Shown here piece after piece: positions 5,894-5,905 of a stretch of DNA of 5,905 nucleotides. A program made the translations under genes and the position numbers. The DNA is from Planctomycetota bacterium (GTDB lineage: Bacteria; Planctomycetota; UBA11346): positions 1 through 5,905 of the forward strand of contig CANIXE010000157.1 of assembly GCA_947470885.1 (NCBI GenBank), in the 5' to 3' direction. Position 1 is the stretch's first letter. Each line of letters begins with the position of its first letter. Under the pieces are notes generated by a model. It saw only the letters and a program-made list of their open reading frames with translations. It did not search any database and was not told the origin of the DNA.

Positions 5894-5905
5894 AGATAAT
5901 TATCT
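5894..5905. repeat. Perfect 12-bp AT-rich palindrome at the right edge
   Basis: AGATAATTATCT equals its own reverse complement and occupies the last twelve bases of the window. Its base composition stands out in this GC-rich sequence. It may be part of a promoter or operator for the next gene, or an artefact of where the sequence ends. Confidence 0.5.

Larger units (their letters stand above)
5767..5905. other. Non-coding tail after the AraC gene
   Basis: No gene with a credible start, ribosome site or recognisable product was found in these 139 bases on either strand. The stretch contains a GC-rich hairpin close to the AraC stop and an AT-rich palindrome at the edge. A gene lying mostly beyond the right edge cannot be excluded. 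Confidence 0.55.

Overview
The window is about 5.9 kb of GC-rich DNA (roughly two thirds G+C by eye) and is densely coding. It looks like chromosomal sequence from a free-living bacterium. The combination seen here is common in the Planctomycetota/Verrucomicrobiota group: a PA14-like/TPR protein, a DUF4159 protein and a MoxR ATPase in one operon, next to an AraC regulator with a 'GR-L-E-QLI' cupin domain. I favour Verrucomicrobiota. This is inferred from family resemblance only; there is no rRNA or other phylogenetic marker.

Layout. Positions 1-4629 hold three genes on the minus strand, transcribed right to left as one apparent operon. First comes a secreted or periplasmic protein with a PA14-like module, a PKD-like module and a C-terminal TPR-like helical region (2551-4629). 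Next is a secreted protein with two tandem DUF4159 modules (1022-2554), whose start overlaps the previous stop as ATGA. Last is a MoxR-type AAA+ ATPase (1-1007), which begins 14 bp after the DUF4159 stop and runs off the left edge just short of its expected C-terminus. A 291-bp divergent intergenic region (4630-4920) follows and is rich in dyads and short direct repeats. Then comes one plus-strand gene for an AraC-family regulator (4921-5766) and 139 bp of apparently non-coding DNA holding a GC-rich hairpin and, at the very end, a perfect 12-bp AT-rich palindrome.

How the genes may work together. MoxR ATPases are AAA+ chaperone-like machines usually encoded beside DUF58 and von Willebrand factor A proteins, and several are linked to envelope processes or metal insertion. 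The two exported partners here suggest an envelope-associated MoxR system, with DUF58/VWA genes expected just beyond the left edge. Its function is unknown. The AraC gene is divergent and may control itself, the operon or neither; the repeats between them are candidate sites. No mobile element, CRISPR array, tRNA or rRNA was seen.
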